Part shown: positions 55,174 to 63,991 of the stretch, in pieces
How the letters are laid out: each line of letters starts with the position of its first letter
Numbering within the stretch: position 1 is the first letter of the stretch
Source: Microbacterium oxydans
GTDB taxonomy: Bacteria > Actinomycetota > Actinomycetes > Actinomycetales > Microbacteriaceae
Assembly (NCBI RefSeq): GCF_026559675.1
Contig: NZ_CP092891.1
Coordinates: 1,054,001 to 1,118,000 of the forward strand
Reading direction: 5' to 3'
Length of the DNA: 64,000 nt
Program-made: the position numbers and the translations under genes
Notes under the pieces: model-generated
Databases searched by the model: none
Told to the model about the DNA's origin: nothing
Seen by the model: only the letters and a program-made list of their open reading frames with translations

Positions 55174-55208
55174 GTTCAATAGTAGAACTCTGCGTTCCAA
55201 TATAGAAC
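55174..55208. promoter_or_regulatory. Pair of IclR operators
   Basis: GTTCAATAGTAGAAC (55174-55188) and GTTCCAATATAGAAC (55194-55208) are both GTTC-N7-GAAC palindromes with centres 20 bp apart, about two helical turns, so two dimers would bind the same face. A third partial site (GAGTTCG) follows at 55212. Confidence 0.8.
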
Positions 55209-55277
55209 ACGGAGTTCGCCCGCGCAAGACCCGATGCGCAGGACCCCGACGAAGAAGTCCGGAAGGAATCGACGACG

Positions 55278-57149
55278 ATGCAGTTCCACCACCACGGCTA
55301 CGTCTCCGCTGACCCGCGCGTGCAGGACGCCGCCGGCATCGGAGCGGCCCGCCCGGCCGATCTCCCCGACGAGATCGACGTGCTGATCGTCGGCTCCGGG
55401 CCCGCGGGGATGCTGCTCGCCGCGCAGATGGCGCAGTACCCCGGCATCTCCACGCGCATCATCGAGAAGCGCGACGGGCGCCTTCCGCTCGGCCAGGCGG
55501 ACGGCATCCAGCCGCGCAGCGTCGAGACGTTCCAGGCGTTCGGGTTCGCCGAGCGGATCATCGCCGAGGCGTACAACATCGGCTGGATGAACTTCTGGGG
55601 CCCGAACCCCGAGAAGCGCGAGGAGATCATCCGCACCTCGCGGACCGCGGACTACGCCTACGACATCTGCGAGTTCCCGCACCTGATCGTGAACCAGGCG
55701 CGTGTGCTCGACTACTTCGCGGAGGCGGCCGCGAACGGCCCCGGGCGCATCGTCCCCGACTACGGGGTGGAGTTCACCGGACTCACGGTCCATGACGAGG
55801 GGGAGTACCCCGTCGAGGTGGGCATCCGCTACGTCGCCGGGGAGCGTGCCGGGGAGGAGCGCACGATCCGCGCCAAGTTCGTCGCCGGATGCGACGGTGC
55901 CCGCAGCGGGGTGCGCCAGGCGATCGGCCGCACGCACGTCGGCGCCTCCGCCGCGCACGCCTGGGGCGTCATGGACGTGCTCGTGAACACCGACTTCCCG
56001 GACTGGCGCACCAAGTGCGCGATCAACTCCGAGGCGGGGAACATCCTGCACATCCCCCGCGAGGGCGGGTACCTCTCCCGTATGTACATCGACCTGGGCG
56101 AGGTCGCCGACGACGATGACCACCGCGTGCGTCAGACGCCCATCGGGGAGATCATCCGGCGCGCCAACGAGATCCTCCACCCGTACACGCTCGACGTGCG
56201 CGAGGTCGCCTGGCACAGCGTGTACGAGGTCGGCCACCGCGTGACCGACGGCTTCGACGACGTCGTCGACGGCTCCGGGCGCACGCCTCGGGTGTTCCTC
56301 ACCGGCGACGCCTGCCACACGCACAGCGCCAAGGCCGGGCAGGGCATGAATGTGTCGATGCAGGACGGCTTCAACCTCGGATGGAAGCTCGGCTCGGTGC
56401 TCACCGGCCGCGCTCCCGAGTCGCTCCTGGCCACCTATGGTGCCGAGCGACGGCCCGTGGCCCAGCAGCTCATCGACTTCGACCGCGAGTGGTCGAGCCT
56501 GATGGCGCGCAAGCCGGAGGAGATCTCCGACCCCAACGAGCTGGCGACCTACTACCTCGCCACGGCGGAGTTCCCGTCCGGCTTCATGACGCAGTACACC
56601 TCGTCGATGATCACCGGAACCGACGCCCATCAGGCGCTCGCCGCGGGCTACCCGCTGGGCAAGCGGTTCAAATCGGCCGAGGTCGTGCGCGTCGGGGACG
56701 GCAACGTCGTGCACCTCGGACACCACGCCAAGGCGGACGGCCGCTGGCGCGTCTATGCGTTCGGCGACCGGACGGGTGCGGCGCTCGCTGCGTGGGCCGA
56801 GAGCGCCGAGCCGCTGTTCGCCCGCTTCACCCCGGCGGATGCCGACGCCGACGCGGTGTTCGACGTGAAGGCCGTGTACCAGCAGCCGTTCGAGGAGGTG
56901 GAGGTGACCTCCGCCCCCGCGCTCTTCCAGCCGAAGACCGGTCCGCTCGGGCTCACCGACTGGGAGAAGGTCTACGCGGCCGGACCCAGCAAGTGGACCG
57001 AGACCGACATCTTCGCGGCGCGCGAGCTGTCCCGTGACGGCGTGGTGGTCGTCGTGCGACCCGACCAGTACGTGGCGGCCGTCCTGCCCCTCGACGACAC
57101 GACCGGGCTCGCCGAGTTCTTCGACGGGGCGCTGCTCCCCGCGCGCTGA
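55278..57149 (+). CDS. FAD aromatic hydroxylase, MobA / phenol 2-monooxygenase type
   Basis: 623 residues. The FAD site VLIVGSGPAGMLLAAQM, the DG motif in FVAGCDGARSGVRQ and the GD motif FLTGDACHTHSAKAGQGMN are in order, and a thioredoxin-like C-terminal domain (about 450-623) completes the phenol-hydroxylase type. The closest recalled family is 3-hydroxybenzoate 4-monooxygenase. No protocatechuate genes are in the window, whereas homoprotocatechuate genes end 1 kb away, so 3- or 4-hydroxyphenylacetate is a real alternative substrate. GGAAGGA precedes the ATG. Divergent IclR regulator. Confidence 0.9.
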   Translation: MQFHHHGYVSADPRVQDAAGIGAARPADLPDEIDVLIVGSGPAGMLLAAQMAQYPGISTRIIEKRDGRLPLGQADGIQPRSVETFQAFGFAERIIAEAYNIGWMNFWGPNPEKREEIIRTSRTADYAYDICEFPHLIVNQARVLDYFAEAAANGPGRIVPDYGVEFTGLTVHDEGEYPVEVGIRYVAGERAGEERTIRAKFVAGCDGARSGVRQAIGRTHVGASAAHAWGVMDVLVNTDFPDWRTKCAINSEAGNILHIPREGGYLSRMYIDLGEVADDDDHRVRQTPIGEIIRRANEILHPYTLDVREVAWHSVYEVGHRVTDGFDDVVDGSGRTPRVFLTGDACHTHSAKAGQGMNVSMQDGFNLGWKLGSVLTGRAPESLLATYGAERRPVAQQLIDFDREWSSLMARKPEEISDPNELATYYLATAEFPSGFMTQYTSSMITGTDAHQALAAGYPLGKRFKSAEVVRVGDGNVVHLGHHAKADGRWRVYAFGDRTGAALAAWAESAEPLFARFTPADADADAVFDVKAVYQQPFEEVEVTSAPALFQPKTGPLGLTDWEKVYAAGPSKWTETDIFAARELSRDGVVVVVRPDQYVAAVLPLDDTTGLAEFFDGALLPAR

Positions 57150-57155
57150 ACCGTG

Positions 57156-57179
57156 TCGGCATGACACGTGTCATGCCGA
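57156..57179. promoter_or_regulatory. 24-bp perfect palindrome before the ABC-2 operon
   Basis: TCGGCATGACAC and its exact complement meet without a spacer, 6 nt after the hydroxylase stop and 54 nt before the ABC gene. The core ATGACACGTGTCAT resembles operators of TetR-type repressors, and a further ATGACAC follows at 57185. It could instead be a short terminator; no repressor gene is adjacent. Confidence 0.6.
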
Positions 57180-57232
57180 GGAGATGACACCGCCCTCCGG
57201 TTTGTTCGCGCCCGCGCGGCGAGGCTGGAGGC

Positions 57233-58207
57233 ATGAACAACTCCTCCGTGGACGGGTCGGCGACGCGGGTCACCGCGCGACCGGCATCCGAAGTCCTGAT
57301 CGACGGGCCGGTGGTGCTCGAGCTGAACGGCGTCACGCGTCACTTCGGCTCGGGCGACCGCCGCGTGCAGGCCGTCGGCGGGGTCGACCTGTCGATCCGG
57401 CGCGGCGAGGTCGTCGCGCTGCTGGGCCCCAACGGTGCCGGCAAGACGACCACGCTCGACATGCTCCTCGGACTCACCGAGCCGAGCAGCGGCACCGTGC
57501 GGGTGCTCGGGGTCACTCCCGACCGCGCCACGTCGAGCGGCGCGATCGGTGCGGTGCTGCAGACCGGGGGGTTGCTCGGCGACCTGACGGTGGGCGAGAC
57601 CGTGCGGCTGATCGCCTCGCTCTATGGCGCGGAGGCGCTGGGCAGGGTGGACGAGGTCATGGCGCGCGCCGACCTGAGCCCGCTCGCCCGTCGCCGGGTG
57701 TCGAAGTGCTCCGGAGGGGAGCAGCAACGGGTGAAGTTCGCTCTCGCGATGGTCTCCGACCCGGACATCCTGGTGCTCGACGAGCCGACCGCCGGGATGG
57801 ACGTCACGGCCCGGCGTCACTTCTGGGACGTGATGCGCGCCGATGCAGATGCCGGCCGCACGATCATCTTCGCCACGCACTACCTGGAGGAGGCGGAGCA
57901 GTTCGCCCGCCGGACCGTGGTGATGCATCGGGGAGCGGTCGTCGCGGATGCCCCGACCGCGCTGCTGCGGGCCAGCCTGGGCGAGCGCACGGTATCGGCG
58001 ACGGTCGACGGGACGGCCACGGCACTCGTCGAGACCCTGCGCGCGGCCGACGGGGTGACGGCGGTGCGACTGGACGGCGATCGTGTGAGCCTGCGCGCCA
58101 CCGACTCCGACGCCGCGGCCCGCATCCTGCTCGACCACGGCGCGCACGACCTCGAGATCGCCGCCCCCACCCTCGAAACCGCCTTCACGGCTCTGACGGA
58201 GAACTGA
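57233..58207 (+). CDS. ABC-2 type transporter ATPase
   Basis: 324 residues. Walker A GPNGAGKTTTLDML, signature CSGGEQQRVKFAL, Walker B ILVLDEPTAGMD and the H-loop FATHYLEEAEQ are intact, with the extra C-terminal domain of DrrA-like drug exporters (about 235-324). It pairs with the permease encoded 1 nt later. A two-component system follows in the same direction, a common layout for antibiotic or envelope-stress efflux modules (LiaRS/DesKR-like). The substrate is unknown. Confidence 0.94.
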   Translation: MNNSSVDGSATRVTARPASEVLIDGPVVLELNGVTRHFGSGDRRVQAVGGVDLSIRRGEVVALLGPNGAGKTTTLDMLLGLTEPSSGTVRVLGVTPDRATSSGAIGAVLQTGGLLGDLTVGETVRLIASLYGAEALGRVDEVMARADLSPLARRRVSKCSGGEQQRVKFALAMVSDPDILVLDEPTAGMDVTARRHFWDVMRADADAGRTIIFATHYLEEAEQFARRTVVMHRGAVVADAPTALLRASLGERTVSATVDGTATALVETLRAADGVTAVRLDGDRVSLRATDSDAAARILLDHGAHDLEIAAPTLETAFTALTEN

Positions 58208-58208
58208 C

Positions 58209-58964
58209 ATGCTCGTCTCACCCACCATGCTGCGCATCGAAGGCGTCCGCCAGCTGCGCAACCCGTACACGCTCGCGTTCACCCTGGCGATGCCGGTCGC
58301 GATGTACCTGCTGTTCGGTGCCGGAATGGGCTACGGCTCGCTCTCCGCCGGTCACGGCAACGTCTCCTTCTACGTCATGACCTCGATGGCCGCGTACGGC
58401 ACGGCGGTCGCGATGAGCTCGCTGACCTCGCTCGCCGCGACGGAGGCGAAGCAGGGCTGGGGCCGCCAGCTCGCGATGACCCCGCTCACCACGGCCGGTT
58501 ACGCGCTGACCAAGCTGCTCACGGCCGTCGCGTTCGCGGCGCTGGCCCTGGTGGCGGTGTTCGCCGCGGGCATGATGACCGGCGCGCAGGCCGAAGACGC
58601 CTGGCGCTGGGTCGCCACGGCGGGCATCATCCTCGGGATCGGCCTGATGTACGGGCTGTTCGGGCTCGGGGTGGGGCTGTTCTTCAGCTCGGACTCCGCT
58701 GCTGCTCTCGCCTCGATCTCGATGACGTTCTTCGCGTTCTTCGGCAACGTCTTCATGCCGCTCGACGGGGTCATGCTCGACATCGCCCGCTTCACGCCCC
58801 TTTACGGCTTCGTGGCTCTGAGTCGTTGGCCGCTGACGGACGGGGTGCTGACGACGGGGCAGACCGATCCGCTCTGGATGCTCTTCCTCAACGTCGTCGT
58901 GTGGCTCGCCCTGTTCGTCCTGCTGGTCATGATGGGCATGAAGCGCTCCCGGGCGCGGCAGTAG
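58209..58964 (+). CDS. ABC-2 type transporter permease
   Basis: 251 residues with about six helices, among them LAFTLAMPVAMYLLFGAG, VAFAALALVAVFAAGMM and GIILGIGLMYGLFGLGVGLFF. The C-terminus is short and basic (GMKRSRARQ). It is the membrane half of an exporter with the preceding ATPase, which ends 1 nt before this ATG. Confidence 0.92.
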   Translation: MLVSPTMLRIEGVRQLRNPYTLAFTLAMPVAMYLLFGAGMGYGSLSAGHGNVSFYVMTSMAAYGTAVAMSSLTSLAATEAKQGWGRQLAMTPLTTAGYALTKLLTAVAFAALALVAVFAAGMMTGAQAEDAWRWVATAGIILGIGLMYGLFGLGVGLFFSSDSAAALASISMTFFAFFGNVFMPLDGVMLDIARFTPLYGFVALSRWPLTDGVLTTGQTDPLWMLFLNVVVWLALFVLLVMMGMKRSRARQ

Positions 58965-58992
58965 CGCCCGGCGGCGACAGTAGGTTGGACGG

Positions 58993-60213
58993 ATGACGCA
59001 GCACTCGAAGCGCGAGGCGCCGGCAGAAGCCGGGGCCTCGCGCGACGCCTCCCGCGATGCCGCGCGGTTCGCCGCCGCCGGTGCGCCTCCCGCGGCCTGG
59101 TCGGCTCCGGGTGCGCGGCGTTCCCGCGCCGTCGGCAAGGACCCGTGGGCGCGGTTCGGATGGCTGATGGCCGTGATCTGGCTGGTCTTCCTGGTCTATC
59201 CGGTGATCGCGCTGCTGCACTCCGAAGCGCCGCTCGTCTGGGTGGTCGTCGGCTGGGCTGCGCTGGTCGCCTTCGCCGTGCTGTACGTCACGGGCTTCAT
59301 CCACGGCATGCGCGGCGGAGGCGGACTCGGGCGGCCACCGTCCGTGCGGCAGTGGATCACGTTCGGCGCACTGATCGTGTGCATGGTGATCTCCATCCCG
59401 GCGGCGAGCGGCTCGGCGCTGAGCTTCCTGCCGTTCATCATGGCGTTCGCGTCCTACGGTCTGACGCGACTGTGGCACTGGATCACGACGGTCGCGGCCG
59501 TCGTGATCACGGCACTGTGCGTGTTCCTGCTGCCGGGTGGGACCAGCTACTTCTCCGTCCTCGCGATCGTGGTGATGCTGGGCGTGGTCAACACCGTGTC
59601 GACGTGGCTCATCCTGCGTTCCGCCGAGGCGGAGCAGCTCGGGCTGGAGCTGGCGACGAGCGAGGGGCGCGAGGCGGTGGCGCGCGACGTGCACGACCTG
59701 ATCGGGCATTCGCTCACGGTGGTCGGGCTGAAGGCGCAGCTGGTACGGAGGCTCATCGACTCTGACCCCGAGCGGGCGAAGGCCGAGCTCGCCGACATCG
59801 AGCAGCTGACGGCCGAGGCGATCGCCGGCGTGCGGTCGACCGTGGCGGGAGCGCGCGCGACCACCCTCGTCGAGCAGCTCGCCTCGTCCCGGGACTCGCT
59901 GCGGGCGGCGGACATCGAGATGACGGTCACGGGCGAGTCGAGTGCGCTGTCACCCGTGCAGGCGATCACCGCGAGCTGGATTCTCCGTGAGGCGACGACC
60001 AACACCCTCCGGCATTCGCGGGCGCGCACGGTGAAGGTGCTGCTCGCGCCGGGGCGACTGCTGATCGAGGACGACGGCGTGGGCATCGGCGGGGTGGAGG
60101 GCAACGGCATCCGCGGTATGCGCGAGCGGGCGGCGACGGCGGGCGCCGGATTCACGGTCGGCGCGGCGGGCGAGGCGTCGGATGCCGGCACGCGGGTGGA
60201 GGTGACGTGGTGA
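58993..60213 (+). CDS. Sensor histidine kinase (HisKA_3, NarL-partner type)
   Basis: 406 residues. A disordered Ala-rich N-terminus (about 1-50) precedes five to six membrane helices, then the phosphoacceptor helix with VHDLIGHSLTVV and a HATPase domain with EATTNTLRHS and EDDGVGIGG. This is the DesK/LiaS type that senses membrane or envelope state. It overlaps the response regulator gene by GTGA. Coupling to the exporter operon suggests it controls that exporter. Confidence 0.93.
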   Translation: MTQHSKREAPAEAGASRDASRDAARFAAAGAPPAAWSAPGARRSRAVGKDPWARFGWLMAVIWLVFLVYPVIALLHSEAPLVWVVVGWAALVAFAVLYVTGFIHGMRGGGGLGRPPSVRQWITFGALIVCMVISIPAASGSALSFLPFIMAFASYGLTRLWHWITTVAAVVITALCVFLLPGGTSYFSVLAIVVMLGVVNTVSTWLILRSAEAEQLGLELATSEGREAVARDVHDLIGHSLTVVGLKAQLVRRLIDSDPERAKAELADIEQLTAEAIAGVRSTVAGARATTLVEQLASSRDSLRAADIEMTVTGESSALSPVQAITASWILREATTNTLRHSRARTVKVLLAPGRLLIEDDGVGIGGVEGNGIRGMRERAATAGAGFTVGAAGEASDAGTRVEVTW

Positions 60214-60839
60214 CGGCGTCGGACGACAGCCCCCGGATCCGACTGCTGATCGCGGACGATCAGGCTCTGGTGCGCGGTGCCCTCGGCGCGCTGCTCGACC
60301 TGGAGCCCGACCTGACGGTGGTCGGGATGGCCTCGGACGGCGCCGAGGCGGTGCGGCTCGCCGCGGAGCTGCGACCGGACGTGTGCCTCATGGACATCCA
60401 GATGCCGGGCATGGACGGGGTGGAGGCGACGCGCCGCATCCGGGAGGCGAGTGCGGAGACGCGGGTGCTCGTCGTGACGACCTTCGCGCGGCCCGGCTAT
60501 CTGCGCTCCGCGCTGGACTCCGGCGCCAGCGGGTTCATCGTGAAGGACACCCCTGCCGAGCAGCTGGCCGAGGCCGTGCGACGTGTGCACTCGGGGCTGC
60601 GGGTGCTCGATCCCGTGCTCGCCGCGGACAGTCTCTTCGACGGGGCGAATCCGTTGAGCGATCGGGAGCGGCAGGTGCTGCGTCTCGCGGCGGACGGGCG
60701 TTCGGCCGCGGCGATCGCCGCCGAGGTGTTCCTCTCGGCGGGGACGGTGCGCAACCACCTCTCAGCCGCGATCGGGAAGACCGGTGCGGCGAATCGGGCG
60801 CAAGCCGTGCGGATCGCGCTCGACAAGGGGTGGATCTGA
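60210..60839 (+). CDS. LuxR/NarL family response regulator
   Basis: 209 residues: a receiver domain with LIADDQALVRGAL, the phosphoacceptor Asp in CLMDIQMPGMDG and the Lys in FIVKDTPAEQ, then a C-terminal LuxR helix-turn-helix (LSDRERQVLRLAADGRSAAA). Two GTG codons are adjacent; 60210 is preferred because GGAGG is 8 nt upstream and the start then overlaps the kinase stop (GTGA). It probably activates the exporter operon upstream. Confidence 0.94.
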   Translation: MTASDDSPRIRLLIADDQALVRGALGALLDLEPDLTVVGMASDGAEAVRLAAELRPDVCLMDIQMPGMDGVEATRRIREASAETRVLVVTTFARPGYLRSALDSGASGFIVKDTPAEQLAEAVRRVHSGLRVLDPVLAADSLFDGANPLSDRERQVLRLAADGRSAAAIAAEVFLSAGTVRNHLSAAIGKTGAANRAQAVRIALDKGWI

Positions 60840-60914
60840 CGCTCCTGGCATGCGTGGCCGGTTGATCTGGGAAGGGGCGGAGCGACGGTCGCGTTACGGG
60901 TGGCCCACCGATCT

Positions 60915-61147
60915 GCGGCGCGGCGCGGCGGGTGCTCGATGCGATGCGATGCGATGCTCGGTTCGGTTCGGTTCGGTTCGGTCCGGTTTGGTTCGGTTTG
61001 GTTCGGTTCGGTTCGGCTCGTTTCGGCTCGGCTCGGCTCGGCTTGGCTCGGCTTGGCTCGGCTTGGCTCGGCTCGTCTCGGTTCGGTTCGGCCCGTCGTT
61101 CGGCCCGGTTCGGCTCGGCCCGTGGCTCGGCCCGGTTCGGTTCGGCC
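60915..61147. repeat. Pentanucleotide microsatellite cluster
   Basis: About 230 bp with almost unbroken 5-bp periodicity and changing unit: GCGGC x3, then GATGC x4, then about 38 units of GGTTC, GGTTT, GGCTC, GGCTT or GGCCC type. Noncoding spacer between the response regulator and a VOC gene; the in-frame translation through it is low-complexity and lacks a start of its own. The remainder of 60840-61219 holds only the SD of the next gene. Confidence 0.9.
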
Positions 61148-61219
61148 CTGGTAGAAGGTCGGTGGCCGCGCGTACCGTGGACGCCGACGGGCGACGGCGC
61201 CCGACAAGAGGAGTGCGTG

Positions 61220-61597
61220 ATGGATTGGAAGATCGAACTCATCTTCGTGCCGGTCACCGATGTGGACCGCTCGAAGGACTTCTACGAGAAGATCGGCTTC
61301 AACGCCGACTGGGACCAGACGCCGGTCGACGGGCTGCGCTTCGTGCAGATGACGCCTCCGGGGTCGGCTTGTTCGATCGCTTTCGGCACCGGGTTGGGCA
61401 TCGACCTCGAGCCGGGGCGGCAGAACACGATCCAGGTCGTGGTGCCGGACGCAGACGAGGCCCTGGCGCATCTGAAGGGTCTCGGCGTGGAAGCTCGCGG
61501 CGTCCAAGACCTGGACTGGGGCAGATTCGTCTCGTTCGACGACCCCGACGGCAACTCGTGGACGCTGCAGCAGCTCCCTGACTACGGCGCATCCTAA
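61220..61597 (+). CDS. VOC (glyoxalase/bleomycin-resistance-like) family protein
   Basis: 125 residues, one complete VOC module pair: IELIFVPVTDVDRSKDFYEK at the start, then GRFVSFDDPDGNSWTLQQL at the end. Members bind or modify small molecules, often with a metal or as a drug-sequestering protein. ATG 61220 is chosen for AGAGGAG at 61207-61213; longer frames run into the microsatellite. Repeats flank it on both sides. Confidence 0.88.
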   Translation: MDWKIELIFVPVTDVDRSKDFYEKIGFNADWDQTPVDGLRFVQMTPPGSACSIAFGTGLGIDLEPGRQNTIQVVVPDADEALAHLKGLGVEARGVQDLDWGRFVSFDDPDGNSWTLQQLPDYGAS

Positions 61598-61598
61598 G

Positions 61599-61700
61599 CT
61601 CGGGCTGCTCGGGCTGCTCGGGCTGCTCGGGCTGCTCGGGCGACTCGGGCGGCTCGGGCGGCTCGGGCGACTCGGGTGGCTCGGGCTGCTCGGGCGGCTC
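61599..61700. repeat. 9-bp tandem repeats after the VOC gene
   Basis: About eleven units of CTCGGGCTG, CTCGGGCGA, CTCGGGCGG or CTCGGGTGG, beginning at the VOC stop. Noncoding, between convergent genes; unlike the VDP array, there is no coding frame to preserve. Confidence 0.9.
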
Positions 61701-61764
61701 AGTGACGCGGTGACTCCGTGAGTGCGGGTCAGGTCAGGACTCGGCGCTGAAAGCGGTGTCGGTG

Positions 61765-62202
61765 TCAGTGTCGGTGTCCGGGCCCGTCAGTGCCAGCTGC
61801 GGTGTGTGAGTCGGCTGTGTCGGCGACGACCTCGATCTTGAAGCCCGAGGCGTTCTCGAGCCAGCCGGCGTAGTGCTGCTTCCCTCCGGCGTGCGGGTAA
61901 CGCTCCGCGTACAGGGGGCGCCAGCCGTGCGCGGGGGCCTCGGCCATGAGGGCGTCGACGGCTGTGCGCTCGCCGCCGTGGAACGCGAGGTGGTTGAGGC
62001 CCGCGCGACGACGGTCGTGCACAGCATCGCTCAGGTTCGGTGAAGCCGTGAGGGTGAGGTAGGTGCCACCGACAGACCAGGTCTCCCCATCGGCCCATTC
62101 GCTGTCGAACGCGAACCCGAGCCGGTCGAGGATCCAGCGCCACTCCGCGCGCACCGCGTCGAGGTCGGCGATCCACAGTTCGACGTGATGGAGACCCGGC
62201 AT
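61765..62202 (-). CDS. VOC family protein
   Basis: 145 residues with the VOC pattern: LHHVELWIADLDAVRAEWRW at the start, a central GLNHLAFHGGERTAVDAL and the final GFKIEVVAD, so the His/Glu metal positions of the fold are partly retained. The His/Gly-rich tail (GTDGPGHRH) is encoded by a GTGTCG-type short repeat, which probably extends the gene beyond the ancestral end. Its function is not predictable. It is convergent with the other VOC gene. Confidence 0.85.
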   Translation of the reverse strand: MPGLHHVELWIADLDAVRAEWRWILDRLGFAFDSEWADGETWSVGGTYLTLTASPNLSDAVHDRRRAGLNHLAFHGGERTAVDALMAEAPAHGWRPLYAERYPHAGGKQHYAGWLENASGFKIEVVADTADSHTAAGTDGPGHRH

Positions 62203-62223
62203 CGTCCGAGTCTGCCATGCGCC

Positions 62224-63991
62224 TCATGTGCGCCGGATCATCGAGAGACTGCGCGAGCGGGCGGACCCGGTGGCGGTGATGGTCGTCGTCCTCGTACCTG
62301 TGCTGGTCATCGTCCTGGTGCTGGTCCGCATCCTGGTGCTGATGCTCGTCCTCGTCCTCGTCCTGGCGGTGGCGCCGGTGGAGGTGGAGGTGGAGGTGGA
62401 GGTGGAGGGAGAGCGGGGTGTGCGCCATTGCCGGAGGGGATCCCACCAGGCAGGGCCACGGACCTGTGGGGTGCCGTGTCGCATGCGGATCTCCCACCCC
62501 GACGTGTCGAGGGTGCGGTGGTGGTGCCAGCAGAGCGCGACGCCGTTGTCGGTGTGGGTGGGGCCACCATGGGAGTGCTCATGGACGTGGTGGATCTCGC
62601 ACCAGGTCGCGGGGACATGGCATCCCGGGATGAGGCATTCTCTGTCGCGGAGGGTGATCGCCCGTCTCTGGTGGGTGGTGAAGATGCGGTCGGTGGTGGT
62701 GATCCCGATGATCCGCGCGCTCGGGTCGAACAGCACCCGCTGCACTCCTCCCGCGCACGCCGTGTGCGCGGCCACCCGCATGGAGACGGGGGTGTCGATC
62801 CCGTCGACGTGTGCCCACCCGCTCCCGGTCGCGTAGTCCTCCGCCGTGACGGACACGACCAGCGTCGGTGCCGCGCCGCCCAGGCGTGGCATGTCGTCGT
62901 GGCGGGCGGCGATCCCGAGGGCGGCGGCGAGGGCGTCGTGCTGCTTCTGCGCGTGCGTGCGGGTGTCCACCGTCTGCCCCGCGTCGCCGGAGGGCAGGAC
63001 ACCCTCGTCCATCCCGTGCTGCGCCTGCGGGCGGCGTTCCCCGTCGGCGACCCCGTCCTCGGCGTCCGTCTCTTGCGAGTCTGTTTCTTGCGGGTCCGCC
63101 TCCTCGGCGTCCGTCTCCTCCGGGTCCGTCTCTTCGGAGGGGCGGAACATCACCCCGGGCAGGGGTGGGCCGTCGACTCTGGGGTTCAGGTAGGCGTCGA
63201 AGATCCGTTGCAGCTGTCCCGCGACCTCGGGCAGCAGTCCTCCCCGGATCGGGATCACGCCGTCCTTGGCTCGTCCGAGGATGACTCCCCGCGCGCGCAT
63301 CGCGATCTCCTCCGCCGGTTCGGCCCCGTCCGGGTCGAGATACTGCACGATCACCTGGGCCAGGACGCGAAGGTCCTCCGGCGTCGCCGACGGCGCGGTG
63401 TCATCCGCATCACCGCTCTCCGCACTGCTCTCGGCGCTGCCCTCCGCACCGACCTCCACCTCCGCCGCCGGGATCCCGCGCGCAAAAGCGGCGAGTTCCG
63501 TATACGCTCGCAAACGGTCCTCTGTCCCCACCCGGTGCCCGGCCTGTTCCACGGGTCCGGTCGCGGCGAGGAGCCCTGCCACTCCGATCACCCCGTCTTG
63601 CAGGGCGGTCCGGAGCGCGGGCCATCGGGCCGGCAGCCAGCCACCGGACGACAGATCCATCTCCCGGGCGTACGGCTTTCGCGGCCTTCACCACCCGCCC
63701 CGCACCCACCGCGTCGGTCCGCAGCACCCGCTGCAGGAGTTCACCCACCGTCCGGCAGCCGAACTGTCCGCAGAACGCGGTATCGCCCGACCCCGCCGGC
63801 CGTGGATCCGTGGAGGCGATCGTCTCCACGATCACGGCGTCGACCCGTCGCTGCGCCTCGCCCGCCACCCGCAACAGGTGCATCTTCTCGGCGTCAGGCA
63901 ACTCCGTGATCGCCTCCGAGCGCAGCACCTCATCCAGGTCGGCCACGACCTGTTCGAGGAGCTCCACCGCGGTGTTCATGTCCCCAGTCAA
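62224..63991 (-). pseudogene. DUF222 / HNH endonuclease domain protein, frameshifted
   Basis: Two frames encode one protein. The N-terminal part (63991 down to about 63665) reads into KAAKAVRPGD, while the continuation starts as YAREMDLSSGGWLPARWP one frame away. Reading ...AAKA-YAREMDL would need removal of one base near 63670-63674, so a single-base insertion is implied. The rest holds DUF222 and a C-terminal HNH motif (LIPGCHVPATWCEIHHVHEH...HHHR). An acidic (D/E/T)-rich region and a Ser/Thr/Arg tail derive from short repeats. The true start (ATG 63979 or beyond the edge) is unknown. Sequencing error is possible. DUF222/HNH genes are multicopy in actinobacteria. Confidence 0.8.

Noticed and set aside
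60784..61581. Possible larger protein running through the pentanucleotide array into the VOC region
   Set aside because: The translation is only FGSV/LGSA-type repeat, it is in a different frame from the VOC domain over the end, and the VOC gene has its own strong SD at 61207-61213.
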